Assembly: GCA_028275645.1 (NCBI GenBank)
Contig: JAPWUH010000069.1
Span: forward strand, 1 to 6,264
Source of the DNA: Caldivirga sp.
GTDB taxonomy: Archaea; Thermoproteota; Thermoprotei; Thermoproteales; Thermocladiaceae
DNA length: 6,264 nucleotides
Reading direction: 5' to 3'
Under the pieces are notes generated by a model. That model was not told the DNA's origin and did not search any database. It worked only from the letters and a program-made list of their open reading frames with translations. This document shows, piece by piece, positions 1 through 6,100 of the stretch; the first letter of the stretch is position 1; each line of letters begins with the position of its first letter. The translations under genes were made by a program, and so were the position numbers.

Positions 1-2
1 AC

Positions 3-125
3 GTGAGTTACGTCGCCCCCGTCAAATATGATATTGGTAACATTGGCCAACTAACACTAGCCCTATGCACCCTAATGGGCGGGTGCCTGAATGTTCAGCA
101 TCAAGGGTCTACTCAAGGCCTTTGA
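3..125 (+). CDS. 3' end of an unidentified protein gene (partial)
   Basis: A reading frame is open from the window edge for 40 codons and stops at TGA 123-125. It reads like real protein, with segments such as SYVAPVKYDIGNIG and QLTLALCTLMGG, and codon choice resembles the genes downstream. The true start lies outside the window, so the 5' boundary given is only the first in-frame codon. I do not recognise the family and propose no function. The frame overlaps the start of the glycosylase gene by 35 bp, which suggests the two are co-transcribed. The last ten or so codons may simply be read-through into the neighbour's sequence. It could also be a chance open frame, since only 40 codons are visible. 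Confidence 0.45.
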   Translation: MSYVAPVKYDIGNIGQLTLALCTLMGGCLNVQHQGSTQGL

Positions 126-786
126 GAGCATAGCCAGTACACTGGCTGAGAACGGCTGGTTCATCAGCGAACCCCAGTCACCAAGGTGGTGGGGTGGCTT
201 GGAGAGCCCTGACGAGGTCTTCATATCCGCAATGCTTGTTCAACAAACCAGGTGGGATAACGTGACCAGGGTTATGGCTAAGTTGAGGAGCCTAGGCCTA
301 AGTGGGCTGGAGCAGGTATCCAGGCTGAGCTACGGTGAGCTAGCCAACATGCTGACGGGCATCAACTTCAGGTTCACTAAGGCTAGGAGGGTTATCAATG
401 CAGCTAGGCGTGTGGTAAGCATAGGCGGCTTGGAGGCCTTGGGCGGCATGGGCGATGATGATGTTAGGCAATTCCTACTCTCAATTGAGGGAATAGGCTA
501 CGAGACTGCGGATTCAATAATGCTCTTCGCATTGAATAGGTTAACAATCCCGGTGTCAGCATACACTGTTAGGGTCCTTGGGAGGGTTGACAAGGCCTTT
601 AACGGTGGTTACGAGGAGTTGAGGGGTAGGTTGATGGGTGCATTGCCGAGGGGGCTTTACGAGTATAAGCTATTCCATGCGGGCATAGTCACCGTCGGTA
701 AGGTGTGGTGCCTTAAGGGTAAGCCAAGGTGCAGCCACTGCCCCCTACGTGAATACTGCGCCTACGCTAAAACATGGTTAACCTAA
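91..786 (+). CDS. Endonuclease III-related (HhH-GPD) DNA glycosylase with 4Fe-4S motif
   Basis: Predicted base-excision-repair glycosylase of 231 residues. It belongs to the endonuclease III-related, MagIII-like branch, judged by a helix-hairpin-helix reading EGIGYETADSI (133-143), where classical Nth has a catalytic Lys in place of E138. An N-terminal helix with LVQQTRW (49-55) matches the family's conserved Q/T segment. The C-terminus has Cys207-X6-Cys214-X2-Cys217-X5-Cys223, the standard 4Fe-4S loop. The family normally carries a catalytic Asp about 20 residues after the hairpin, in a VVDAYT-like motif. Here the motif reads PVSAYTV and the position is Ser156 (codon TCA 556-558). ATG 91 is the only usable start before residue 48 and has a Shine-Dalgarno-like GGGTG at 81-85. 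The stop interlocks with that of nac on the other strand. The fold is secure; activity and substrate are uncertain. Confidence 0.88.
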   Translation: MFSIKGLLKAFESIASTLAENGWFISEPQSPRWWGGLESPDEVFISAMLVQQTRWDNVTRVMAKLRSLGLSGLEQVSRLSYGELANMLTGINFRFTKARRVINAARRVVSIGGLEALGGMGDDDVRQFLLSIEGIGYETADSIMLFALNRLTIPVSAYTVRVLGRVDKAFNGGYEELRGRLMGALPRGLYEYKLFHAGIVTVGKVWCLKGKPRCSHCPLREYCAYAKTWLT

Positions 787-1175
787 GCCTGCCCCTTAGA
801 CCTCTGGATCCTCAGTATGGCCTCGGCTAAGTCCCCGTTAGCCTCCTCAAGGGCCTTAATGGCCTCCTCCCTACTAACCCCTGTCTGATCCATGACCAAC
901 CTGACGTCATCCTCACTGTACTTGGGTTCCTGGGCCTTAATCACTATTTTAGGCGTCACCTGGGGTTGATTAACCTTAACACCCCTCTTATCAACCTGAA
1001 CCTGGTAAAGCAGTACACCACCGGGTAGTTCAAGGAGGACAACCGTTGGGTCACTTAGCTCCAGGCTACCGCCATCCTTAAGCTCAATGATGACCCTTGA
1101 TGCGTTAACATCCTTAACATTGACGTTTATCCCCATCCTCTTAAGCATCCTCTTAACCTCATTAGGGTTGAGCAT
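783..1175 (-). CDS. nac: Nascent polypeptide-associated complex protein (archaeal alpha-NAC)
   Basis: 130-residue homologue of the archaeal nascent polypeptide-associated complex protein, which acts as a homodimer at the ribosome exit tunnel and contacts emerging chains. The N-terminus NPNEVKRMLKRMGI (3-16) is the basic ribosome-contacting segment. The NAC beta-barrel follows (about 25-80, including VIIELKDG and LLYQVQV). A UBA domain fills about 86-125 (YSEDDVRLVMDQTGVSREEA, then EEANGDLAEAI), the usual archaeal domain order and length. The start is ATG at 1175-1173. A TTG one codon upstream would extend it, but the TATA-like box is 27 bp before the ATG, which fits a leaderless message starting there. 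The stop TAG (785-783) interlocks with the stop of the convergent glycosylase gene. No operon partner is visible. Confidence 0.93.
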   Translation of the reverse strand: MLNPNEVKRMLKRMGINVNVKDVNASRVIIELKDGGSLELSDPTVVLLELPGGVLLYQVQVDKRGVKVNQPQVTPKIVIKAQEPKYSEDDVRLVMDQTGVSREEAIKALEEANGDLAEAILRIQRSKGQA

Positions 1176-1198
1176 CAAGATTAACTGCTATGAATAGC

Positions 1199-1205
1199 TA
1201 TTTAA
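1199..1205 (-). promoter_or_regulatory. TATA-like promoter of nac
   Basis: On the minus strand the sequence reads TTAAATA, centred 27 bp upstream of the nac ATG. This is the expected distance if transcription starts at or beside the start codon. No Shine-Dalgarno sequence lies before the ATG, consistent with a leaderless mRNA. The box overlaps a 10-bp perfect palindrome, AATAGCTATT (1194-1203), which could be a regulator site but may be chance. Confidence 0.6.
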
Positions 1206-1210
1206 CAGTT

Positions 1211-1337
1211 ACCACCTCTGTGGTTGGTGGTTTTTAGACTGTTGTCTGCTTCCTGGTGGTCTGCCTGAGTCTCCTCACGGCAGTGCCCTTGTCGCCAGGG
1301 TTAATAGCTGTTACGAATCTTGAAAAACCAAGATAAC
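1211..1337 (+). other. Hairpin-rich intergenic stretch, possible ncRNA or element remnant
   Basis: No convincing gene lies here, but four hairpins can be drawn in a row. (1) ACCACC 1211-1216 pairs GGTGGT 1226-1231 and is followed by five T. (2) CTGCC-TGAG 1261-1269 pairs CTCA-GGCAG 1274-1283, with C1278 bulged. (3) CCCT 1286-1289 pairs AGGG 1297-1300. (4) ATCTTG 1317-1322 pairs CAAGAT 1329-1334 around AAAAAC. The part at about 1240-1300 is GC-rich relative to its surroundings. A plus-strand frame ending at TGA 1321 reads SPHGSALVARVNSCYES, which from memory resembles tails of archaeal IS605 TnpB proteins. A minus-strand frame ending at 1234 also gives a basic peptide but has no start codon. 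It may be a decayed element end, a structured RNA, or neither. Confidence 0.3.
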
Positions 1338-1405
1338 AAGTGGGTTAAAACCGCAACCTCAATAAGCTTTTGTTATCGATGACGATTAAAAGCAGCTTTA
1401 CTCTG

Positions 1406-1458
1406 TAATGGTTGCCCTTAGCCGCATTTGCGGATTAAGGGCCCATACTAATGGTTGC
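1406..1458 (+). repeat. 10-bp direct repeat flanking a strong hairpin upstream of tyrS
   Basis: TAATGGTTGC occurs at 1406-1415 and again, identical, at 1449-1458. Between and partly overlapping them is a 29-nt hairpin at 1414-1442. Its outer stem is GCCCTTA/TAAGGGC plus a G-T pair. Its inner stem is CCGC/GCGG with an ATTT loop, and one A is bulged. A TATA-like GATTAAAA (1383-1390) lies about 26 bp before 1414, so a transcript could begin at the hairpin. Possible readings are a small RNA, a long-leader alternative start for tyrS, or a tiny insertion with a target duplication. Confidence 0.4.
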
Positions 1459-1472
1459 TAAGGCTGGAAGAC

Positions 1473-1479
1473 TTATTAA
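1473..1479 (+). promoter_or_regulatory. TATA-like promoter of tyrS
   Basis: TTATTAA is centred 26 bp before the tyrS ATG, with a purine-rich GGAAGA (1466-1471) in the BRE position. The spacing predicts a leaderless tyrS transcript starting at about 1502. No Shine-Dalgarno motif is seen just before the ATG, which agrees. Confidence 0.55.
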
Positions 1480-1501
1480 GGCTAAGGTAGCTGTATAGTC
1501 A

Positions 1502-2623
1502 ATGGATGTTGAGGATAAGGTTAACCTAGCCCTCAAGTACCCGACAGAGGAAGTTATAACCGTCGAGGACTTGAGAAGTTACTTTGAGACTGGGGATCAG
1601 CTTAAGCACTACATAGGCTTCGAAATATCAGGCTACATCCACATAGGCACGGGTGTGGTGAGCATGTACAAGGTCGTGGATCTGCAGAGGGCTGGGGTTA
1701 AGGTATCCATACTGCTGGCTGACCTGCACTCGTGGCTTAACCATAAGCTTGGGGGTGACCTGGAGGTTATTAGGAAGGTCGCCGTGACCTACTTCAAGGA
1801 AACCCTAAGGAAGTCGATAGGGATACTTGGTGGTGACCCTGATGCGGTGGATTTCATACTTGCCTCTCAGCTTGTTGAGGATAAGCATGACTACTGGGTG
1901 CAGGTCCTGGATCTGGCTAGGCAGGTTTCACTATCTGACGTTAGGCACAGCTTAACCATAATGGGTAGGGTGTTCACAAACACTGCCAAGATGTCCTGGC
2001 TAATATACCCGTTAATGCAGGTGATAGACGTGTACGCCCTAGGCACCCACATAGCCCATGGTGGTGTTGACCAGAGGAAGGTCTATGTATTAGCCAGGGA
2101 GGTTTACGATAAGATTAAGTTCATGCCCCTGACCCTTGGTGGTAGGGTTGTTAAGCCGGTGATCCTCCTCCATCACCTACTACCCTCACTGGCCATGACA
2201 GGTAAGGAGAGTAGGCTCGACCTATCTGAGGCTAAGATGAGTAAGTCGAGGCCGGAGACCGCAATATTCCTACACGACTCACCCAGTGAGATCGGTGAGA
2301 AGATTAGGAACGCCTACTGCCCACCCAAGGTCATTGAGAATAACCCAGTCCTCGAGTTGGCTAGGTTATTCTCCTTCAGGGAGCCCAGGAGGGAGCCCTT
2401 CTTGGTCAAGAGGCCCAGTGAGTATGGGGGTACGGTGGAGTACTGGACCTTTGAGGAGTTGGCTAAGGACTACTCACAGGGTAAGGTTCACCCACTGGAC
2501 CTTAAGAATGCCGTGATTGAGGAGGTGGTAAGGTTCATGGAGCCTTACTGGAAATGGTTCAGCGCTGGTGAGGGGGCTAGGTTACTGAGTGAGATGAGTG
2601 GCTTGATTAAAATAACGAGGTGA
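1502..2623 (+). CDS. tyrS: Tyrosyl-tRNA synthetase
   Basis: 373-residue class I aminoacyl-tRNA synthetase that charges tRNA-Tyr with tyrosine using ATP in the cytoplasm. It is archaeal/eukaryal type with no bacterial S4-like tail, and has the usual length. The HIGH-type signature is HIGT (47-50) within YIGFEISGYIHIG. The KMSKS loop is intact at 245-249. Tyrosine-pocket residues line up with the Methanocaldococcus enzyme: Tyr37 (its Tyr32), Tyr169, Gln173 and Asp176 (its Tyr151, Gln155 and Asp158), with spacing preserved. GGVDQRK follows. The C-terminal anticodon-binding region carries AYCPPKV, KRPSEYGG and HPLDLKNAV, all family hallmarks. The segment after the pocket reads ALGTHIAHGG where the Methanocaldococcus protein has YLGVDVAVGG. 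ATG 1502 fits both the conserved N-terminus and the promoter. The 3' end overlaps the convergent oxidoreductase gene by 17 bp. Confidence 0.97.
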   Translation: MDVEDKVNLALKYPTEEVITVEDLRSYFETGDQLKHYIGFEISGYIHIGTGVVSMYKVVDLQRAGVKVSILLADLHSWLNHKLGGDLEVIRKVAVTYFKETLRKSIGILGGDPDAVDFILASQLVEDKHDYWVQVLDLARQVSLSDVRHSLTIMGRVFTNTAKMSWLIYPLMQVIDVYALGTHIAHGGVDQRKVYVLAREVYDKIKFMPLTLGGRVVKPVILLHHLLPSLAMTGKESRLDLSEAKMSKSRPETAIFLHDSPSEIGEKIRNAYCPPKVIENNPVLELARLFSFREPRREPFLVKRPSEYGGTVEYWTFEELAKDYSQGKVHPLDLKNAVIEEVVRFMEPYWKWFSAGEGARLLSEMSGLIKITR

Positions 2624-3764
2624 CCAGGTCGCGTAGGTTAACGGTGCTTATGTTAAGGGAGGGGGTGTATTTAACTAGGGTTAGGCCCAGTTTAGGCCTA
2701 GCCATCAGTAGTCTGATTAAGGCATCCATGTGGTTGTCGTAATCTGGAATACTAACCTCGATGCCGTCGAATTCTCCAAGCGCCCCCTCCACCACGGTTA
2801 CGTTGCCGTACAGCATGTTTGAAAGAGCCGAGTAGGCCTTAGCTAACCTACCTAACGTCCCACCCAGGGCCCTGCTGTACTCGGCTATCGGGTCTCCAAC
2901 ACCCCAATGCTCATGGAGTGCCCTGGCCAGTATCAGGGACGTTAACATGCCCGTCACAATACCCCCACCGGTCAGCGACTTGGTTATGCCCGTTGAGTCA
3001 CCCACAGCGGCCACCGAGCCCTGTCCATAGTTAACATTGCTAGCCCCCAGGACCACCCTCCCCCCAAAGACCCTCCTTGGGTTTAACCTGAGTTCTCTGA
3101 TGATTTTCCTAAACCTTAAGCCAACGATCCTCGGGTCGTCGACTACGCCAACCCTGAACTCCCCATCACCCCTAGGCACTATCCAGGCGAAGAACCTCCC
3201 ACTATAGTGTCCGCCGAAGAGGACCACTATGTGGTGTTCATCGTTAACCACGCCCTTGAGGTACTGTGAGTAGCCATCAGCCTGAACCCCACTCACCGTG
3301 TTTAACCTAGTCCCAAGCGTAATCCTACTGAGCACGTTCCTAGCCCCCTCACCAATGACAACCACGTCGTAAGATCCCTCAAAGCCTCCAAACCCCCTAA
3401 CTACCCCCCTCTTATTCACCTCAGTGACCCTGACGCCCATGTGCACACCCCTAAATGACGCCTTACTGTACAGGTGCTCCTCAAGGCCAGGCCTATTCAA
3501 CATGACTATCCTGTTACCAGTGAACTTAAGTAGCACACCCCTGGAATTCAAGCTATTGGTGATGGTTAAGCTACTGTAGTAGTTGTCGATCACCCTCCAG
3601 CCTAAACCAAGGGTGACGGCCATCCTCTCGCTGACGAGCCCTGTGCAGTGCATGGGCAGGCCAAGCCTATTATCCTCCTCTATCAGGTATAAGTCGGCCT
3701 CATTCCTAAGCAACCAAGCCAGAAACAGGTTGCTTGGGCCGCCACCAATCAATCCAATCTTCAC
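2607..3764 (-). CDS. FAD-dependent oxidoreductase, geranylgeranyl-reductase family
   Basis: 385-residue predicted flavoprotein. The N-terminal Rossmann motif is GLIGGGPSN (4-12), where the usual GxGxxG ends in Asn12 instead of Gly, followed by the acidic strand end LIEED (27-31) that would hold the FAD ribose. HCTGLVS (39-45) matches the Cys-containing signature of geranylgeranyl reductases. VVIGEGARN (135-143), FAWIVPRG (192-199) and GDSTGITKSLTGGG (255-268) are the remaining family motifs in the right order. Family members saturate the isoprenoid chains of archaeal membrane lipids or of other prenyl compounds. Which substrate this one uses cannot be told, and archaea often carry several paralogues. 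The start is GTG at 3764, directly before the Rossmann strand, with a TATA-like box 25 bp upstream. It stands alone, convergent with tyrS. Confidence 0.85.
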   Translation of the reverse strand: MKIGLIGGGPSNLFLAWLLRNEADLYLIEEDNRLGLPMHCTGLVSERMAVTLGLGWRVIDNYYSSLTITNSLNSRGVLLKFTGNRIVMLNRPGLEEHLYSKASFRGVHMGVRVTEVNKRGVVRGFGGFEGSYDVVVIGEGARNVLSRITLGTRLNTVSGVQADGYSQYLKGVVNDEHHIVVLFGGHYSGRFFAWIVPRGDGEFRVGVVDDPRIVGLRFRKIIRELRLNPRRVFGGRVVLGASNVNYGQGSVAAVGDSTGITKSLTGGGIVTGMLTSLILARALHEHWGVGDPIAEYSRALGGTLGRLAKAYSALSNMLYGNVTVVEGALGEFDGIEVSIPDYDNHMDALIRLLMARPKLGLTLVKYTPSLNISTVNLRDLVTSLF

Positions 3765-3785
3765 AGCAATTAAACATAAGCAGAC

Positions 3786-3792
3786 TTAAAAA
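3786..3792 (-). promoter_or_regulatory. TATA-like promoter of the oxidoreductase gene
   Basis: On the minus strand TTTTTAA is centred 25 bp upstream of the GTG start at 3764. No Shine-Dalgarno motif precedes the GTG, so a leaderless message is likely. It supports GTG as the true start. Confidence 0.5.
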
Positions 3793-4160
3793 CACACTCA
3801 CAGGGCTGAAGGATGATAATCATAGGTCTTAAACTGAAAACTCATGGCAATTCTCAGTTATGTTCAAATCTTAATCAGCATTAAAGCAAGCTCTATATAA
3901 CTATAAGAAGTAATTTATTTATTCTGAAAAGAGCATTGATTACTGCTTAATGGAGTATTTCAACAGCTTCTCACAACACACTCCGCACCAGTTCTTCAGA
4001 GTGTTCATTAATGGTTCATCGGCTAACCTCGCCTAGGCTTATCCACAGCAGGTAAGCTTAATACCCACCATTGGTTACCCCTAACGAGTGGTGGCCCTGT
4101 CCCCTGGGGTAGTGTTGGACATTATGCTTGGACTGCCGCCCCTTAAGCTTCAGGGTACGG
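3793..4160. other. Intergenic region between divergent oxidoreductase and HD genes
   Basis: No convincing protein gene lies in this stretch. Positions of about 3830-3960 are markedly AT-rich, with a TATA-like CTATATAA (3892-3899) that could fire on either strand but has no gene placed for it. Very short frames exist: plus 3950-4033, 28 codons from ATG; plus 4088-4171, 28 codons from GTG; minus 4008-3943, 22 codons, reading MNTLKNWCGVCC at its start. All are too short for any call. AACTGA and TCAGTT at about 3833-3860 form a weak inverted repeat. The one strong structure is the hairpin at 4065-4094, listed separately. Confidence 0.5.
4065..4094 (+). other. Two-tier 30-nt hairpin upstream of the HD gene
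   Basis: CCACCA (4065-4070) pairs with TGGTGG (4089-4094), and inside it GTTA (4074-4077) pairs with TAAC (4082-4085) around a CCCC loop. The two stems are separated by a symmetric 3-by-3 internal loop (TTG opposite GAG). A TATA-like CTTAATAC (4057-4064) directly precedes it. The symmetry suggests a regulator site or a short structured RNA, about 70 bp before the HD-gene promoter. Confidence 0.35.
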
Positions 4161-4168
4161 TTTATAAA
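4161..4168 (+). promoter_or_regulatory. TATA box of the HD-domain gene
   Basis: TTTATAAA is the best TATA-box match in the window and is centred 26-27 bp upstream of GTG 4191. This is the distance expected for a leaderless transcript starting at that GTG. It lies inside the longer possible reading frame from ATG 4128, which argues against that start. Confidence 0.7.
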
Positions 4169-4190
4169 TGCTGACTTGGGTGTTGTCTTA

Positions 4191-5729
4191 GTGTCTTGGA
4201 AGGAGCTTAGGGATCCTGTGCATGGTTGGATTAGGCTGAGCCTGGATGAGGCCAGGTTCCTTGATGAGGATGCCTACGTCCAGAGGCTTAGGAGGGTTCT
4301 GCAGGATGGCTTGGTTCACTACGTTTACCCATCAGCCAGGGGGACTAGGTTTGAGCATAGCCTGGGCACGATGCACCTTGCATCCCTAATGTCGGAGAGG
4401 GTTATTGGGGAGGCTGATGGGAAAACCCTCAGGGCTTTGATGGATCACTTAGGTATTCATGATGACAACGTGAGGGCCCTAATCGAGTACATTAGAATGG
4501 GCGGACTACACCATGACATAGGGCACCCACCCCTATCCCACGTCCTCGACGGTTACCTAGCCCCCTTGGTTAAGCCCGAGCCCCAGCTCTACTTTACCGG
4601 GGTTGGTAAGGAGCATGAGGTTGCCGGGTTCATGTTAATGGGTTCAGGGAGGTTCAGGAACCTGGTCAGCATGGTGGGTGTTGATGCCGGTGTGCTTAGG
4701 TTGTTGACGTTCTACAGGTTAGTTAAGAGGGTTAGGTTAGTTTCCAGGTACGGTAACTCAGCCTTAAGCCTAGGCGTACCTGAGGTTAAGCTACTGGAGG
4801 GGCTCAGTGACGATGAGCTCATGCTCCTCGAATCCCTAGTCTCAATAATATCCGGGGGTATTGATGCGGATAGGCTTGACTACACGCTAAGGGACCTCTA
4901 CTTCACTGGGGCTGGGTCTGGGAGTGGGGCCATTGACATAGCCAGGCTTGTCAACTACCTACACCTGGGTAAGGGTATGCTGGTCTTTGACGATAAGGCT
5001 AAGGCCTTCCTGGAGGGTTATGCCTTGGCTAGGTACAACCTGTATAAGTGGGTTTACATGCACCACAAGGTCCTCCTCTTCGACGAGATGATGAGGGAGG
5101 TGTTTAAACAAGTCGTGACGCTGGGCATCGCCTCGGAGCTGAGGGAAGCGGCCCTGAGGTTCCTAAACGGGAACCCAAGTGAGAAGGACTTAGACACCTA
5201 CACCGATGATCAACTGAACGTCACCATAGGCGCCGCCTACCATGGTGAATTACTAAAGGGCTACGTTAGGGAGTACGCGGACTCAATTATGCATAGGAGG
5301 ACTAGCATGAGGGCCCTTTGGAAGAGGGACGAGGACTACATAACAACCCTAGGACTCGGCAATGCCATAATGCTGAACAGGTACATCGACGAGAACCTTG
5401 AGGGTAAGGGGCTGGGCTGGGCCATTGAGTTCAGGCAAAGCGTAGCCAATGAGTTAAGGAGAGCCCTTAACTGCGACTGTAGGCTACTAGTATCCGTTGC
5501 ATCCTTCATAAACGACATAGGGGCCTTAATAAGGAACAGCGACGGCAACCTAATGCCCATAAACGAAGCCTCACCACTAATAAAGGCCATTGACAATGCA
5601 TGGGAACAAGCACCACACATATTCATATTCGTGAACTCAACCGAATTAAAGACCAAGAGCATAAACCCAGGTAAGGTTAAGGAAGAGGCCGTTAAGGTAC
5701 TAACTAAGTTAACTCTAAAAAATATATAA
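4191..5729 (+). CDS. HD-domain phosphohydrolase, SAMHD1/dGTPase-like (COG1078 type)
   Basis: 512 residues from GTG 4191. Family members are metal-dependent phosphohydrolases, often dNTP triphosphohydrolases; the substrate here is not known. Metal ligands are all present: His56 in TRFEHSLGTMHLA, His108-Asp109 in GGLHHDIGHPPLSH, and Asp227 in GGIDADRLDYTLRD. EHE at 141-143 fits the catalytic-His segment of SAMHD1-like enzymes. ARYNLYKWVYMHHK (280-293) is the conserved helix after the HD core. The N-terminus WKELRDPVHGWI is the standard beginning of the family. ATG 4128 would add 21 atypical residues encoded across the TATA box, so I reject it. The C-terminal third is less conserved, and the last codons become A-rich. 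No partner gene is adjacent; the repeat cluster starts about 50 bp downstream. Confidence 0.9.
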   Translation: MSWKELRDPVHGWIRLSLDEARFLDEDAYVQRLRRVLQDGLVHYVYPSARGTRFEHSLGTMHLASLMSERVIGEADGKTLRALMDHLGIHDDNVRALIEYIRMGGLHHDIGHPPLSHVLDGYLAPLVKPEPQLYFTGVGKEHEVAGFMLMGSGRFRNLVSMVGVDAGVLRLLTFYRLVKRVRLVSRYGNSALSLGVPEVKLLEGLSDDELMLLESLVSIISGGIDADRLDYTLRDLYFTGAGSGSGAIDIARLVNYLHLGKGMLVFDDKAKAFLEGYALARYNLYKWVYMHHKVLLFDEMMREVFKQVVTLGIASELREAALRFLNGNPSEKDLDTYTDDQLNVTIGAAYHGELLKGYVREYADSIMHRRTSMRALWKRDEDYITTLGLGNAIMLNRYIDENLEGKGLGWAIEFRQSVANELRRALNCDCRLLVSVASFINDIGALIRNSDGNLMPINEASPLIKAIDNAWEQAPHIFIFVNSTELKTKSINPGKVKEEAVKVLTKLTLKNI

Positions 5730-5780
5730 TGAATAACCTATTCCACACCAATACTTAACGGTACCTTAGGCCATCACCAT

Positions 5781-5822
5781 GGTGTTAGGTAGCATCTTCT
5801 ATAGATCATACCACCTAACACT
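5781..5822 (+). repeat. Palindromic unit 1 (imperfect core; exact inverse of unit 2)
   Basis: The left end is GGTGTTAGGTAG and the right end CCACCTAACACT, one base off consensus at its second position and one at its last. The 18-bp core at 5793-5810 pairs only partly with itself (TCT/AGA and AT/AT pairs hold; three core pairs are broken), so this unit alone is a weaker hairpin. Positions 5781-5821 are the exact reverse complement of 5939-5979. A 10-bp palindrome CACCATGGTG (5775-5784) straddles the left boundary. Confidence 0.85.
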
Positions 5823-5937
5823 AATACATTTCATAACATCTCGCGTTAACTATACGAGTATTACCCATATTTACCTCAACTGCAACTACTATACCCTGGA
5901 TAATTCACCTAATGCTTCTTATGGTTACTGTTATGTA
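5823..5937. other. Spacer between the inverted 41-bp arms
   Basis: AT-rich sequence without a convincing gene. It would be the loop if units 1 and 2 paired into one long hairpin. A short CTCG/CGAG pairing (around 5842-5860) is visible. CACCTAA at 5906-5912 matches part of the unit's right end and may be a decayed copy or chance. Confidence 0.5.
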
Positions 5938-5979
5938 GGTGTTAGGTGGTATGATCTATAGAAGATGCTACCTAACACC
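5938..5979 (-). repeat. Palindromic unit 2 (inverted copy of unit 1)
   Basis: This is identical to unit 1 in inverse orientation over 41 bp (5939-5979), including the non-palindromic positions of the core. The two are therefore copies of one another rather than independent units. Together they form a 199-bp structure with 41-bp perfect inverted arms. Confidence 0.88.
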
Positions 5980-5992
5980 TATTCTTTTGTGT

Positions 5993-6034
5993 GGTGTTAG
6001 GTAGAATAATCTGAAGATTATTCTACCTAACACT
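5993..6034 (+). repeat. Palindromic unit 3 (18-bp perfect stem, TGAA loop)
   Basis: The left arm 5994-6011 is the perfect complement of the right arm 6016-6033, leaving a TGAA loop. The outermost G5993 faces T6034, a wobble pair if read as RNA. The core (6005-6022) reads AATAATCTGAAGATTATT. No T-run follows, so a simple terminator is unlikely. Confidence 0.9.
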
Positions 6035-6100
6035 TTAAGCTTCCCCATTATAACGCCCATCTACTTAGTATGATGTATTGTTTTAAGGAAACCGTAGGTA

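Noticed and set aside
2286..2516. Alternative-frame open readings inside tyrS and the other large genes
   Set aside because: They are shadows of clearly conserved genes in the main frame, with low-complexity or implausible translations.
2846..2856. CTACCTAACG match to the right end of the palindromic unit
   Set aside because: It lies inside the conserved coding region of the oxidoreductase and has no paired left end; a chance match.
3811..3860. C/D-box guide RNA candidate (ATGATAA and CTGA)
   Set aside because: The C box is imperfect and no proper C' and D boxes follow at the right spacing.
3940..4032. Minus-strand short frame containing LKNWCGVCCEKLLKY
   Set aside because: Only 22 codons from ATG, with no promoter at the right distance. 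It may be a relic but cannot be supported.
4088..4174. 28-codon GTG frame preceding the HD gene
   Set aside because: Although a TATA-like box sits 27 bp upstream, the frame overlaps the HD promoter and a strong hairpin and shows no recognisable protein features.
5813..5947. Integron attC-like cores: ACCTAAC and GTTAGGT fit the RYYYAAC/GTTRRRY consensus
   Set aside because: In the compact hairpins the order is inside-out (GTTAGGT first, ACCTAAC last). There are no visible inner L boxes, integrase gene or cassettes, and a 7-bp degenerate match is weak.
5779..5961. 60-codon open frame in the repeat cluster
   Set aside because: It is bounded by, and largely made of, the inverted 41-bp arms. Its composition is unlike the real genes and no family features are visible.
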